Source: Paenibacillus sp. FSL R10-2734 (lineage in GTDB: Bacteria; Bacillota; Bacilli; Paenibacillales; Paenibacillaceae). From it: 64,000 nt of DNA. Shown piece by piece: positions 1-8,071 of this stretch. The stretch spans positions 3,720,001 through 3,784,000 of the forward strand of contig NZ_CP150170.1 in the NCBI RefSeq assembly GCF_037963865.1. The letters run 5' to 3'. The first letter of the stretch is position 1; each line of letters begins with the position of its first letter. The notes beneath the pieces are model-generated. The model had not been told where the DNA came from. It saw only the letters and a program-made list of their open reading frames with translations, and made no database searches. A program made the translations under genes and the position numbers.

Positions 1-43
1 AAATACAAACATTTTCTTATATCACATTATAACTTTAATTGAA

Positions 44-59
44 ATGAAAGCGATACAAT
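44..59 (+). promoter_or_regulatory. Candidate catabolite response element (cre) upstream of xynB
   Basis: The 16 bases atgaaagcgatacaat match the Bacillus CcpA consensus WTGNAANCGNWNNCAW except at one position near the 3' end. A TATAAT hexamer follows at 59-64, so bound CcpA would sit over the promoter. No good -35 with 17-bp spacing was found. Repression of a xylosidase by glucose through CcpA is expected from Bacillales biology; binding here is inferred. Confidence 0.45.
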
Positions 60-102
60 ATAATCGTTAAATTATGAAAATTCGCTAGTGGAGGGTTACC
101 CT

Positions 103-1686
103 ATGACTCAAATGATTATTAATCCAGTGTTGACTGGCTTTCATCCCGATCCATCTTTTATAAGAGTGGGTGATGATTATTATATTGCTACATCTACCTT
201 TGAATGGTTTCCAGGAGTGGAAATCCATCATTCTAGAGATCTTGTACATTGGCATTCCATTACTCGAGTTCTGACTGAGGCATCTCAAGTGGACCTGCGT
301 GGTAATGTAAGCTCTGGCTCCATTTGGGCGCCAGCGCTTTCGTATGATCAAGGCGTGTTCTACCTACTTTATACAGATGTGAAATCCCGCAAAAGTGTAT
401 ATAAGGATCTACATAATTACCTGATTACGGCTACAGATATTAGAGGTCCGTGGAGTGAGCCTGTAAGACTAAACGGGAGCGGATTTGATCCCTTTTTGTT
501 CCATGATACGGACGATACGAAATGGCTGCTTAACATGCGCTGGGATTTTCGCAAGAATCACAGTAACTTCTCTGGCATCATCATGCAGGAATATGATCTG
601 GAGACCGGCAAACTGACTGGACCGATCCACGAAATATATAAAGGTACATCAATCGGAGTAACCGAAGGTCCGCAGTTGTATCAAAAGGATGGTTATTATT
701 ATCTCCTCACCGCCGAGGGGGGGACAGGCATCAATCATATGGTCACTTTGGCCAGAAGTCGAAATTTAACGGGTCCTTATGAGACCGATCCTGATTTCCC
801 GATTATGACAACGGCGCATGATTTGACCTATCCATTTCAGCAGGCTGGACATGGATCGCTTGTGGAGACACAGAATGGCGAATGGTATATGGCTCATTTA
901 TGCACGCGTCCGATTCCAGGTACGTCCACTATGAATCCGCTGGGAAGGGAAACAGCTATTCAGCGCTGTGAATGGACAGAGGACGGCTGGCTTCGTCTGG
1001 CTCATGGGGGGAAGCTTCCTGCACTGGAGACGGAGGCTCCGGGACTCCCGTTGCACACTTTTGAAGAATTACCTGAGCGGGATGATTTTGATGGGGAAGC
1101 ATTGGGCTTCCCTTATCAGAGCTTGCGTGTTCCCTTTGAAGAATCTTGGGTGAGTTTGAAGGAGCGTCCAGGATTTCTTCGTTTGCGAGGTAGGGAGTCT
1201 TTAGCTTCGTTGCATGATCAGAGTTTAGTGGCACGGCCGATTCAGCATTTTGAATGCTCGGCATCCACTTGTCTAGAATTCAAACCGGACAGCTTCATGC
1301 AAATGGCTGGACTGGTGCTCTATTATGATGACACTGATTACTATTATTTGCGTGTGACTGCTGATGAGATTCGAGGCATTAGTTTGGGTGTCGTGTTCTG
1401 CAAAGCGGGCAAATATGATGAGATTTCCTCCATGCAAATTTCAGTGAAGAATTGGGATCGATATTATATGAAGGCAGAAATTCATGGACGGGATCTCTTG
1501 TTCTATGCCTCGCCAGATGGCGTGAAATGGACAGCGGTATGCACCCCTCTCGACTTTGGCACGCTTTCAGACGAGTATGGTGGTAAGCTCGGATTTACAG
1601 GCTCTTATGTTGGCGTATGTGCTCAAGATCTGGATCAGCAAGCGAAGCAGGCTTATTTTGACTATTTCGAATATAAAGCGTTGTAG
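103..1686 (+). CDS. xynB: Beta-xylosidase / alpha-L-arabinofuranosidase, glycoside hydrolase family 43
   Basis: Cytoplasmic GH43 enzyme (no signal peptide) that would release xylose or arabinose from short xylo-oligosaccharides. The five-bladed propeller occupies about residues 5-300, with the general base D16 in HPDPSF, the pKa-modulating D129 in FDPFLF and the general acid E188 in TEGPQLY. Residues about 320-527 form the beta-sandwich found in XynB-type GH43 enzymes. Length 527 matches XynB (about 533). ATG 103 is preferred over the upstream in-frame GTG 88 because GGAGG at 90-94 lies 8 nt before it. It seems monocistronic, and a cre-like site lies upstream. Xylosidase versus arabinofuranosidase preference cannot be read from sequence. 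Confidence 0.9.
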   Translation: MTQMIINPVLTGFHPDPSFIRVGDDYYIATSTFEWFPGVEIHHSRDLVHWHSITRVLTEASQVDLRGNVSSGSIWAPALSYDQGVFYLLYTDVKSRKSVYKDLHNYLITATDIRGPWSEPVRLNGSGFDPFLFHDTDDTKWLLNMRWDFRKNHSNFSGIIMQEYDLETGKLTGPIHEIYKGTSIGVTEGPQLYQKDGYYYLLTAEGGTGINHMVTLARSRNLTGPYETDPDFPIMTTAHDLTYPFQQAGHGSLVETQNGEWYMAHLCTRPIPGTSTMNPLGRETAIQRCEWTEDGWLRLAHGGKLPALETEAPGLPLHTFEELPERDDFDGEALGFPYQSLRVPFEESWVSLKERPGFLRLRGRESLASLHDQSLVARPIQHFECSASTCLEFKPDSFMQMAGLVLYYDDTDYYYLRVTADEIRGISLGVVFCKAGKYDEISSMQISVKNWDRYYMKAEIHGRDLLFYASPDGVKWTAVCTPLDFGTLSDEYGGKLGFTGSYVGVCAQDLDQQAKQAYFDYFEYKAL

Positions 1687-1768
1687 TCTTATCTAAGTTA
1701 AGGATCTACATCCATTGATCGATGGTCGTAGCCTCGCCAAGTAGTCAGTAACAAATAGATCAAGCGGC

Positions 1769-1802
1769 GACTTGCTCCTAGTATTCTAGTGGGGAACAAG
1801 TC
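1769..1802 (+). terminator. Hairpin after xynB, possible terminator
   Basis: Arms gacttg (1769-1774) and caagtc (1797-1802) pair, with further pairs after one mismatch. No T-run follows, so intrinsic termination is uncertain. Confidence 0.3.
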
Positions 1803-2020
1803 ACCTAGTTTATTTAGAAGCCTCAATCGACATGTAAAACTGCCAAAGTGCAGTTATTTCCGTCAAATGAGGTGTTATTAGAGGATATTCCTGCGATTAT
1901 TCAGGAATATGACTCTAAAACAACCACAGTTAGCGTGTAGAAGGCGAAAAACTGTATTATTGCAGGAAAGATCCTCGGTGTATGAGTAGAGTATCTAAAA
2001 GATGTAAAATAGCAGGTATT
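1803..2020. other. Non-coding stretch with degenerate internal repeats
   Basis: Between xynB and the converging gene I see no ORF with a ribosome binding site. The stretch around 1836-1980 contains related phrases (aaactgccaaagtgcagtta, then aaaaactgtattattgcagg) resembling the degenerate intergenic repeats I remember from Paenibacillus genomes. The link to a dispersed family is from memory, not computed. Confidence 0.3.
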
Positions 2021-2689
2021 CTACAATCGTTGCATCGCGTTGTGTTGGAGTTCATATTTCACAATATGTTTGCCTTCGGGTCCAGTTACAGGTGAGAGAA
2101 CCCCTTTAGTGCTGAGCGAATGTAGCATTCGAACGGCCGAACGATGATTTATGCTTAAATGAATCTCTACATCGATGGGGCGTAACGGGCGTACAAGCAT
2201 ATAGGCAAGTCGGATAATTTCCCGTTCCGCCACGATCTCCACGCTAACTGGGGAAGATTCTGGCTGATAGCGACTAAGGAGCATTCGCAATAGCGTTATG
2301 CAAAGTTCGGGACGACTAGCGACGTCGTCATATGCAAATGAAATGACTTGAAATCCCATTGCAGATAAGAAGGTTTCTCTGTTCAGTTCGTTGCAGTATT
2401 TATGTCTGTCCATATCTCGAACATGCGGGCCAAATCCTTTGATTTCGATTACTAATTTCACATACCGAGTTATGAAAGCAAAGTCACAGAAATAGGACAG
2501 ACCCCGCCAATCGAGTACTTCGAATTCTGGATGCAAATCGTCAAAATTCAATCGTAGAGGCCACCAAACGTTACGGCAAAATAGTTTTTCAGCTTCTCTG
2601 TGTCCTCGTTCTAAACGACCTTTGCGTTCCCCTGATCTTTTCTGTAAATGGTATTGAATAAATGCAACATGCGCCGTTTCGAAGTTCAT
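2021..2689 (-). CDS. PD-(D/E)XK nuclease-fold protein with C-terminal winged helix
   Basis: A 222-residue protein with a Vsr/DUF559-like restriction-endonuclease core at about residues 30-140. The visible catalytic signature is D69 in CDFAF followed by E82-I-K84 in VIEIKG. Residues about 155-220 look like a winged helix (EREIIRLAYMLVRP, then RSAVRMLHSLSTKG). It may therefore bind and cut DNA, but the partner and trigger are unknown. ATG 2689 is chosen because AAGGG ends directly at the earlier in-frame ATG 2698 and lies 9 nt before 2689. The gene stands alone and converges on xynB. A minus-strand terminator hairpin lies immediately upstream of its ribosome binding site. Fold assignment is motif-based; function is unproven. 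Confidence 0.6.
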   Translation of the reverse strand: MNFETAHVAFIQYHLQKRSGERKGRLERGHREAEKLFCRNVWWPLRLNFDDLHPEFEVLDWRGLSYFCDFAFITRYVKLVIEIKGFGPHVRDMDRHKYCNELNRETFLSAMGFQVISFAYDDVASRPELCITLLRMLLSRYQPESSPVSVEIVAEREIIRLAYMLVRPLRPIDVEIHLSINHRSAVRMLHSLSTKGVLSPVTGPEGKHIVKYELQHNAMQRL

Positions 2690-2709
2690 TTTAATCATCC
2701 CTTCTTATT

Positions 2710-2762
2710 AAAAAAAAAGAACGTCCCGATCCATTCAAAAAGGAATGGATCGGGACGTTCTT
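2710..2762 (-). terminator. Strong minus-strand intrinsic terminator in the leader of the nuclease-like gene
   Basis: A perfect 20-bp stem (2717-2736 with 2743-2762, loop 2737-2742) is followed on the minus strand by eight T. No minus-strand gene lies to its right, so it sits in the 5' leader of the gene starting at 2689. It is either an attenuator or the relic of a lost upstream gene. Confidence 0.75.
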
Positions 2763-2818
2763 CGTCTCGTTCATTTAATTATAGTAAAGAATCTACTGGC
2801 TGACCAGTCAATTGGACT

Positions 2819-2911
2819 CAATTTTTTGGTGGTCTGACGGTAAAAAAATCTATTTTGTTTATGCAAGGACTGCCAGCTTTAATTGCATTTTTGCTTGTAG
2901 TGATAGGCTAA
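2819..2911 (+). pseudogene. Possible remnant of a membrane-protein gene
   Basis: The frame ending at TAA 2909-2911 reads FFGGLTVKKS, then ILFMQGLPALIAFLLVVIG, which looks like one hydrophobic transmembrane helix. It has no start codon with a ribosome binding site. Just upstream, 2799-2810 reads gctgaccagtca, similar to TetR-type operators. A decayed transporter with its operator is one reading; a chance hydrophobic frame is the other. Confidence 0.25.
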
Positions 2912-2999
2912 TCAACAGCAAGATTGACTATTAATTAATTTAGGTGGAGGGCGTTGGCACTGTAGTAAATCGTAGTAGCTTATATTTGTAAAATATTTC

Positions 3000-3029
3000 T
3001 TGACTGCAAAGTTTAACAAGTGCTAAATT
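3000..3029 (+). promoter_or_regulatory. Sigma-A promoter of the nucleotidyltransferase leader
   Basis: TTGACT at 3000-3005, an 18-bp spacer and TAAATT at 3024-3029 preceded by TGC (extended -10). Transcription would start near 3036 and run into the hairpin at 3081 before the coding region. Confidence 0.55.
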
Positions 3030-3080
3030 ATGGTCATCAACTGATGTTTTAAAATACAACTAAAAGGCAATGTAACCGAA

Positions 3081-3121
3081 GGGTTCAACCTCGTAAATAT
3101 ACGTGGATGAACCCTTTTTTT
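3081..3121 (+). terminator. Intrinsic terminator inside the leader of the nucleotidyltransferase gene
   Basis: gggttca (3081-3087) pairs with tgaaccc (3108-3114), followed by seven T (3115-3121). It lies between the promoter at 3000 and the start at 3175, so read-through is needed for expression. A weak competing pairing (aacc 3074-3077 with ggtt 3082-3085) could sequester the 5' arm. Confidence 0.65.
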
Positions 3122-3174
3122 GCGTACCTGAGAAAATCGCTACAACGCAAGATAACAAAAATGGAGGTCTGATT

Positions 3175-3957
3175 ATGACGTACAAAGAACGGTTACTATT
3201 AAGACTTGATGAAATAGGGGAAACGCTTGAGAAGAAAGAGGGAGCATTAGCTTTATTGGGACTTGGTTCAGTAGGGCTTGAAACGGATCGAATCGATGAT
3301 TTTTCTGATTTGGACTTTTTTGTGATCGTTTCCTCAGGCTATGGACCGCGATTTATCGATCAACTCGACTGGCTAGAAGATACTTACCCTTTAGCTTATT
3401 CTTTTAAGAACAGTGATTTTGGTTGTAAGATTCTGTTCGAGGATGGCATTTACGGAGAATATGCAGTTTTTGAAGAGCAAGAGATAGAGGGGTGTATTTA
3501 TTCCGAAGGAAGAATAGTCTGGAAGAAATCATTTTTTAAGAATGAAAGTATTGTGAAGCCGATGAAGCAAGCTCCTAGCTTAAGAGCAGAAACGTTTGAA
3601 CGTGAAGTAAATGAGGCGTTAACCAATTTATATGTGGGACTTGGCAGATATGCCAGGGGAGAAAAGTTATCTGCTGCAAGGTTTGTTGAGGGGCATGCCG
3701 TAGATAGATTATTGTCGGTAATGCATTTACTCGAATCAGAGGTGGATGGTTTTCCCGACATTTTTGGAAACGATAGAAGGTTTGAGGCAAGATTTCCTCA
3801 GTTTGCGATAAAGCTTGGTGAAATGATGCAGGGCTATAACAAAGTCCCAGAATCTTCAATCTATATATTGAATTATTTGGAACAAATCTATCCAGTAAAC
3901 AAAAGGATGTCTGCTGAAATACGAAAGTTGTTCCAGTTATGTTTGGAGCAGGGCTAA
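3175..3957 (+). CDS. Nucleotidyltransferase-fold protein, aminoglycoside adenylyltransferase-like
   Basis: A 260-residue protein with an N-terminal Pol-beta-type nucleotidyltransferase core. The signature is LGSVGLETDRIDDFSDLDFF, with the G-S helix turn and the paired metal-binding acids of DLD at about residues 45-47. The remaining 170 residues are helical, as in aminoglycoside or streptomycin/lincosamide nucleotidyltransferases. It could adenylylate a drug or small molecule; substrate is unknown. ATG 3175 has GGAGG 7 nt upstream; the 24-codon in-frame extension from 3103 runs through the leader terminator and is rejected. The leader (promoter 3000, terminator 3081-3121) suggests attenuation, known for several Firmicute resistance genes. 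Confidence 0.7.
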   Translation: MTYKERLLLRLDEIGETLEKKEGALALLGLGSVGLETDRIDDFSDLDFFVIVSSGYGPRFIDQLDWLEDTYPLAYSFKNSDFGCKILFEDGIYGEYAVFEEQEIEGCIYSEGRIVWKKSFFKNESIVKPMKQAPSLRAETFEREVNEALTNLYVGLGRYARGEKLSAARFVEGHAVDRLLSVMHLLESEVDGFPDIFGNDRRFEARFPQFAIKLGEMMQGYNKVPESSIYILNYLEQIYPVNKRMSAEIRKLFQLCLEQG

Positions 3958-4354
3958 GGGTCAGCACATCCAAAACACATCCAGAGCTCAGGAACTACGC
4001 AACGATATTTCAGCAAAAGCTTAGTCGATTAATCCAATCAAACAGCAATGAGTACACTTAGCTCAAAAGCAAAAAATCATATTACTTTAAACCTTATACT
4101 TGCGGCGGACTGTATTGCAACTATTCTCATTTTTGAAGCTATGAATCCTCAAAATATGAACTCCTCAGTCCGATCCACCGATACGAGAAATGAAATCCTC
4201 CCGATCAAATTCGCTAGACCCAAATCTCAATTCCCTCAGATTTACTTGTATTATTATCGAAGTGAGGTCAGAGGGAGGGATTCGTTTTTATTTCCATTTT
4301 TACAAATGAATTTACGCTAGGTATTCTGGCACATGAATTGAGCATAGTTGAACT
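3958..4354. other. Intergenic stretch without a convincing gene
   Basis: A 90-codon frame from 4048 to 4320 has no ribosome binding site, no recognisable motif and an unusual composition, so I do not call it a gene. Nothing else was found before the terminator at 4355. Confidence 0.4.
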
Positions 4355-4381
4355 AAAACCCACGCTAGGCGTGGGTTTTTT
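4355..4381. terminator. Intrinsic terminator, possibly bidirectional
   Basis: cccacgc (4359-4365) and gcgtggg (4369-4375) pair around a 3-nt loop and are flanked by aaaa on the left and six T on the right. It most likely ends the nucleotidyltransferase transcript. Confidence 0.7.
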
Positions 4382-4511
4382 ATTGTATAACCTACCAACT
4401 TTCACTTACCAATTTCAAATAAATTGCTGGCAGTATCTTTGTGACATTAATCATAATTACCAATTCAAAGCTTTGTGAAAATAATAACTTTTCGTAAATG
4501 TCAAAATGAGG

Positions 4512-4540
4512 TTGACGAATGAAAATATCAGTCGTATGAT
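4512..4540 (+). promoter_or_regulatory. Sigma-A promoter of zwf
   Basis: TTGACG (4512-4517), exactly 17 bp, and TATGAT (4535-4540). This is a near-consensus promoter, giving a leader of about 65 nt to the GTG start of zwf. Confidence 0.7.
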
Positions 4541-4610
4541 TGACTCTACTGAGTATGTTAGTAATTAAAAGTAAGTATATAAATAATATATAACAACAGG
4601 AGGAATGAAA

Positions 4611-6146
4611 GTGGAATCATCAACATTTGTGCTTTTTGGCGCTACAGGCGATTTGGCAAAACGTAAAATCTATCCTGCACTATATAACCTCTTTTTAGAT
4701 GGTCAAATTTCAGGTCCTCTTTCCGTGATTGGATTAGGAAGAAGAGAAGTTTCGAACGAAGCCTTCCGTAAGCAAGTGCTACAATCCTTGCAGACTTTTT
4801 CTAGACAACCAGCGGTTGATTCTCCGCAATTGCAGGTGTTCTTGGAAGCTTTTGAATATAGTGTGTTGGACGTTGGGAATACAGAAGATTACTTGAAGCT
4901 GCTGGAGCATGTTAAATGCCGCGAGCAGTTGTTCAATATTCCGGAGAATCGGATGTTTTATTTATCGGTAGGTCCTGAGTTCTTCAAGGAAATCGCAGCT
5001 AATATTCACTCCAGCGGACTGGGTTCCACGAAGGGCTGGAAGCGTCTGATTATTGAGAAGCCTTTTGGCACAGATTTGAAATCAGCAAGAGAGCTGAATG
5101 ATAGCTTGAATGCTGTATTTACTGAAGAAGAAATCTTCCGGATTGACCATTTCCTCGGTAAACCGATGGTGCAAAACTTGGAAGTCCTAAAGTATTCTAA
5201 TCCTGTGCTAAGAGCATTGTGGAAAAATCGTTATATCGCGAATGTTCAAATTACGGCGAGTGAGACTGTCGGTGTCGAAGAACGGGCAGGCTATTACGAT
5301 AAAGCTGGTGCACTTCGTGATATGTTCCAGAACCATATGCTGCAATTGATGATGATGATGGCAATGCAGCTTCCTAAAGGCAGTACACCTGAAGAGATTC
5401 GTGGTAAGAAAAGATATGTTATGGAGCGCCTCATTCCACTAAGCAAAGACGAGGTCAATAAACATGTTGTCCGCGGACAATATGCAGAGGGTGAGATTAA
5501 AGGAAATTCTGTTGCAGGTTACTTGGATGAGCCGGGAATTAAACAATCCTCGCTAAATGAGACGTTTATCGCAGCGCGTTTATTTATAGACGATCCGCTT
5601 TGGAATGATGTACCTTTCTATGTTCGTACCGGTAAGAGAATGAAGGAGAAATCCACACGTATTGTAATTGAGTTTAAAGAACCGTTTAATGATAGTAATA
5701 ACTTGAATAAAGGAAACGATGTTCCGAATCTTTTGATTATCGAGATAGGTCCGAATGAAGCAATTACACTGCAGCTCAACACGAAAGATCAGCTGCAAAA
5801 AGGTAAGCTTGAGCCTGTCCGCGCTACTTATGAAGCTGGTGCTTCAGATGTTCCGGAAGCATACGAGAATCTAATCTTTGATGCGCTACGTGGAGATGCT
5901 ACTTTCTTTGCTCATTGGAAAGAAGTTGAATTGTCTTGGCAGTGGGTTACACCTATCCAGGAAGCGATGGAAGAGGGTCTTATGCCACTTCACACGTATG
6001 CATCGGGTTCATATGGTCCAGATGCGGCGATGGAGCTATTGGGTGAAGATCGCTGGTGGTTCGATGAGGCAGATCAAGAGACAGAAGTTCTCGGTGCTCA
6101 GGCTGAAGTTGCAGCAACGCAGGAATCTATACGGCCAGGGGCGTAA
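4611..6146 (+). CDS. zwf: Glucose-6-phosphate 1-dehydrogenase
   Basis: Oxidises glucose 6-phosphate to 6-phosphogluconolactone with NADP, the first step of the oxidative pentose phosphate pathway, in the cytosol. The Rossmann signature FGATGDLAKRK lies at about residues 9-19, EKPFG follows, and the substrate-binding RIDHFLGK spans residues 177-184. Length 511 fits the family, which is about 490-510. GTG 4611 is chosen because AGGAGG at 4598-4603 lies 7 nt before it; the in-frame ATG 4605 would leave a 1-nt spacing. gnd follows 72 nt downstream. The stop codon sits inside a terminator hairpin, so the two genes may be only partly co-transcribed. Confidence 0.96.
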   Translation: MESSTFVLFGATGDLAKRKIYPALYNLFLDGQISGPLSVIGLGRREVSNEAFRKQVLQSLQTFSRQPAVDSPQLQVFLEAFEYSVLDVGNTEDYLKLLEHVKCREQLFNIPENRMFYLSVGPEFFKEIAANIHSSGLGSTKGWKRLIIEKPFGTDLKSARELNDSLNAVFTEEEIFRIDHFLGKPMVQNLEVLKYSNPVLRALWKNRYIANVQITASETVGVEERAGYYDKAGALRDMFQNHMLQLMMMMAMQLPKGSTPEEIRGKKRYVMERLIPLSKDEVNKHVVRGQYAEGEIKGNSVAGYLDEPGIKQSSLNETFIAARLFIDDPLWNDVPFYVRTGKRMKEKSTRIVIEFKEPFNDSNNLNKGNDVPNLLIIEIGPNEAITLQLNTKDQLQKGKLEPVRATYEAGASDVPEAYENLIFDALRGDATFFAHWKEVELSWQWVTPIQEAMEEGLMPLHTYASGSYGPDAAMELLGEDRWWFDEADQETEVLGAQAEVAATQESIRPGA

Positions 6147-6165
6147 GCCCCTGCCTGTTTTTTTT
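6136..6165 (+). terminator. Intrinsic terminator overlapping the zwf stop codon
   Basis: caggggc (6136-6142) pairs with gcccctg (6147-6153) around gtaa; eight T follow at 6158-6165. The zwf stop TAA (6144-6146) is in the loop, so a terminating ribosome would cover the hairpin and could favour read-through into gnd. Confidence 0.75.
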
Positions 6166-6218
6166 AGCAATTTTGGAGAAATTACATCACAAGAATCTAT
6201 ATATCGGAGGGGAATTAC

Positions 6219-7112
6219 ATGAAAGTAGGATTAGTTGGGTTAGGAAAAATGGGCTTTAATCTAGGTCGGAATTTGCTCGATCATGGACATGAGGTTGTTG
6301 CATTTGATCTGAACGCACCTGCTGTGGAGGAAATGAAAGCAAAGGGCGCTAATGGAGCGGTAACACTTACGGAACTTGTACAACAACTGGAGACGCCTAG
6401 AATTTTATGGATCATGGTTCCGCATCAGGTTGTGGACTCTGTCATTGCTGAGCTTACACCTTTGTTATCTAAAGGAGATATCGTCATTGAAGCGGGTAAT
6501 TCGCATTATAAGGAATCTATTCGCCGATATGAGCAATTGAAGGAACACGGAATCAGCTTCATGGATGCAGGTACGTCTGGAGGAATGGAAGGAGCGCGTA
6601 ACGGCGCTTGTTACATGGTTGGTGGAGACCCTGAAGCTTGGGAGGTTGTAGAGCCAATCTTCCGTGATACGGCTGTGGAAAGCGGCTTTTTATATGCCGG
6701 CAAAGCAGGTAGTGGCCATTTTCTGAAAATGGTGCATAACGGTATTGAATACGGTATGATGGCTGCCATCGGTGAAGGCTTTGAGGTGCTGGAAAAGAGT
6801 GAGTTTGATTTCAACTTTGAGGAAGTCGCTCGAGTGTGGAATCATGGCTCGGTCATTCGTTCTTGGTTGATGGAACTGGTTGAACGTGCGTTCTCGAAAG
6901 ACGCTAAACTGGACGAGATCAAAGGGATTATGCATTCCTCCGGTGAAGGCAGATGGACGCTCGAAACCGCATTCGATCTGCAAGCTGCAACTCCAGTTAT
7001 TGCGATGGCGTTATTGATGCGCTACCGTTCACTCGAGACCGACACATTCACTGGCAAAGTAGTGGCTGCGCTACGAAATGAGTTTGGTGGACATGCTGTG
7101 GAATCCAAATAG
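6219..7112 (+). CDS. gnd: 6-phosphogluconate dehydrogenase, decarboxylating, short (YqeC) type
   Basis: Converts 6-phosphogluconate to ribulose 5-phosphate and CO2. The N-terminal dinucleotide site is GLVGLGKMG at residues 4-12. The substrate and catalytic segment KMVHNGIEYGMM is at about residues 170-181. At 297 residues it belongs to the short YqeC-like class, rather than the 470-residue GndA class; members of the short class often prefer NAD, which is inferred here. Ribosome binding site GGAGGGG lies 6 nt before ATG 6219. Placement directly after zwf confirms the pathway. Confidence 0.94.
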   Translation: MKVGLVGLGKMGFNLGRNLLDHGHEVVAFDLNAPAVEEMKAKGANGAVTLTELVQQLETPRILWIMVPHQVVDSVIAELTPLLSKGDIVIEAGNSHYKESIRRYEQLKEHGISFMDAGTSGGMEGARNGACYMVGGDPEAWEVVEPIFRDTAVESGFLYAGKAGSGHFLKMVHNGIEYGMMAAIGEGFEVLEKSEFDFNFEEVARVWNHGSVIRSWLMELVERAFSKDAKLDEIKGIMHSSGEGRWTLETAFDLQAATPVIAMALLMRYRSLETDTFTGKVVAALRNEFGGHAVESK

Positions 7113-7188
7113 CATTAATCCTTGCAAGCTAAATGATACATTTGCCCGTTGCGCTTGAATACACATTTTGCAATTAACATTGAATACG

Positions 7189-7247
7189 ATCAAAACAACA
7201 AAAACGCGATCGGTTGGTTTACCGTATCGCGTTTTTGTTGTTTTGAT
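7189..7247. terminator. Long bidirectional terminator between gnd and yesN-like gene
   Basis: A perfect 22-bp inverted repeat (7189-7210 with 7226-7247) encloses a second small stem cggt/accg. Runs of A and T inside the arms give U-tracts on both strands. It separates convergent gnd and the response-regulator gene. Confidence 0.75.
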
Positions 7248-7286
7248 TGACAACGTGAAATCAATATTTCAGCAAAAAGTAATATG

Positions 7287-8066
7287 CTATCCGATGGACC
7301 GACGATACTCTGATGGTGTCTGACCTGTGATCAGCTTGAAGATTTCGTTGAAATGGCGAAACGTCTTATAACCCACCTGTCCAGCTACTTCATAACTTTT
7401 GTATTGTAGGTTCGTGAGTAATACCTTACTTCGTTCGATACGTACGATATGAATGAAATGACTTACATTATGTCCCGTTTCCTCTTTGAATAACGTACTG
7501 AAATACGAGGTGCTTAAATGAACATGGTCTGCAATATCACGGACGGAGAGGTCCTTGTCATAGTTCGTTGCAACATAAGAGAGTGCCGTTCTGATCCATG
7601 GATTATCCGTTTGAATCCCTAAGGTGAAGTTCCTCGCATTGTCGCCATTTTCACCATCCGTTTGAAGCGTATGGATTGCCTCTGTTGGGATAGCTACTGT
7701 TTTGGCAGCCCGATGTAAGGTCTCAAGAATGATCGCAGGAGCACATGGTTTGAGAATATAGTCGACGACACCTGCTTTAATTGCAGCATGAGCATAGTTG
7801 AATTCTGCATGTCCAGTGAGTAGAATGACCTTAATTTGTGACCATTTACGCGAGATGATTTTGCATAACTCAATGCCATCCATCTCCGGCATACGGATAT
7901 CGGACAGAACAATATCCGTCCTATTGCCCTCAAGCCATGTTAATGCTTCTCGACCGTCTGAGAAATCGGCGACCACTTGAAAGGCTGGGGCACGGTTAAT
8001 AATGCGACGCAAACCTTCGCGGATATTAATCTCGTCATCAATGAGGACGATTTTCACTGTATTCAT
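7287..8066 (-). CDS. YesN-type response regulator with AraC DNA-binding domain
   Basis: Receiver domain at residues 1-120 with acidic pocket D10-D11, phospho-acceptor D56 in LSDIRMP and the conserved K in YILKP. An AraC/XylS double helix-turn-helix fills residues about 160-257 (SVRDIADHVHLSTSYFS, then EVAGQVGYKTFRHFNEIFK). Length 259. It should be activated by the histidine kinase encoded just upstream, whose stop lies 5 nt before ATG 8066. A TTG immediately before is a possible alternative start. By analogy with Paenibacillus sugar loci, it probably activates the divergent ABC importer genes at 10133 and perhaps the GH2 gene. Confidence 0.9.
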   Translation of the reverse strand: MNTVKIVLIDDEINIREGLRRIINRAPAFQVVADFSDGREALTWLEGNRTDIVLSDIRMPEMDGIELCKIISRKWSQIKVILLTGHAEFNYAHAAIKAGVVDYILKPCAPAIILETLHRAAKTVAIPTEAIHTLQTDGENGDNARNFTLGIQTDNPWIRTALSYVATNYDKDLSVRDIADHVHLSTSYFSTLFKEETGHNVSHFIHIVRIERSKVLLTNLQYKSYEVAGQVGYKTFRHFNEIFKLITGQTPSEYRRSIG

Positions 8067-8071
8067 CAAAT

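Noticed and set aside
3103..3174. N-terminal extension of the nucleotidyltransferase from 3103
   Set aside because: It would be encoded within the terminator hairpin and T-run; ATG 3175 has a strong ribosome binding site.
4048..4320. A 90-codon plus-strand ORF
   Set aside because: No ribosome binding site, no motif, unlike neighbouring genes in composition.
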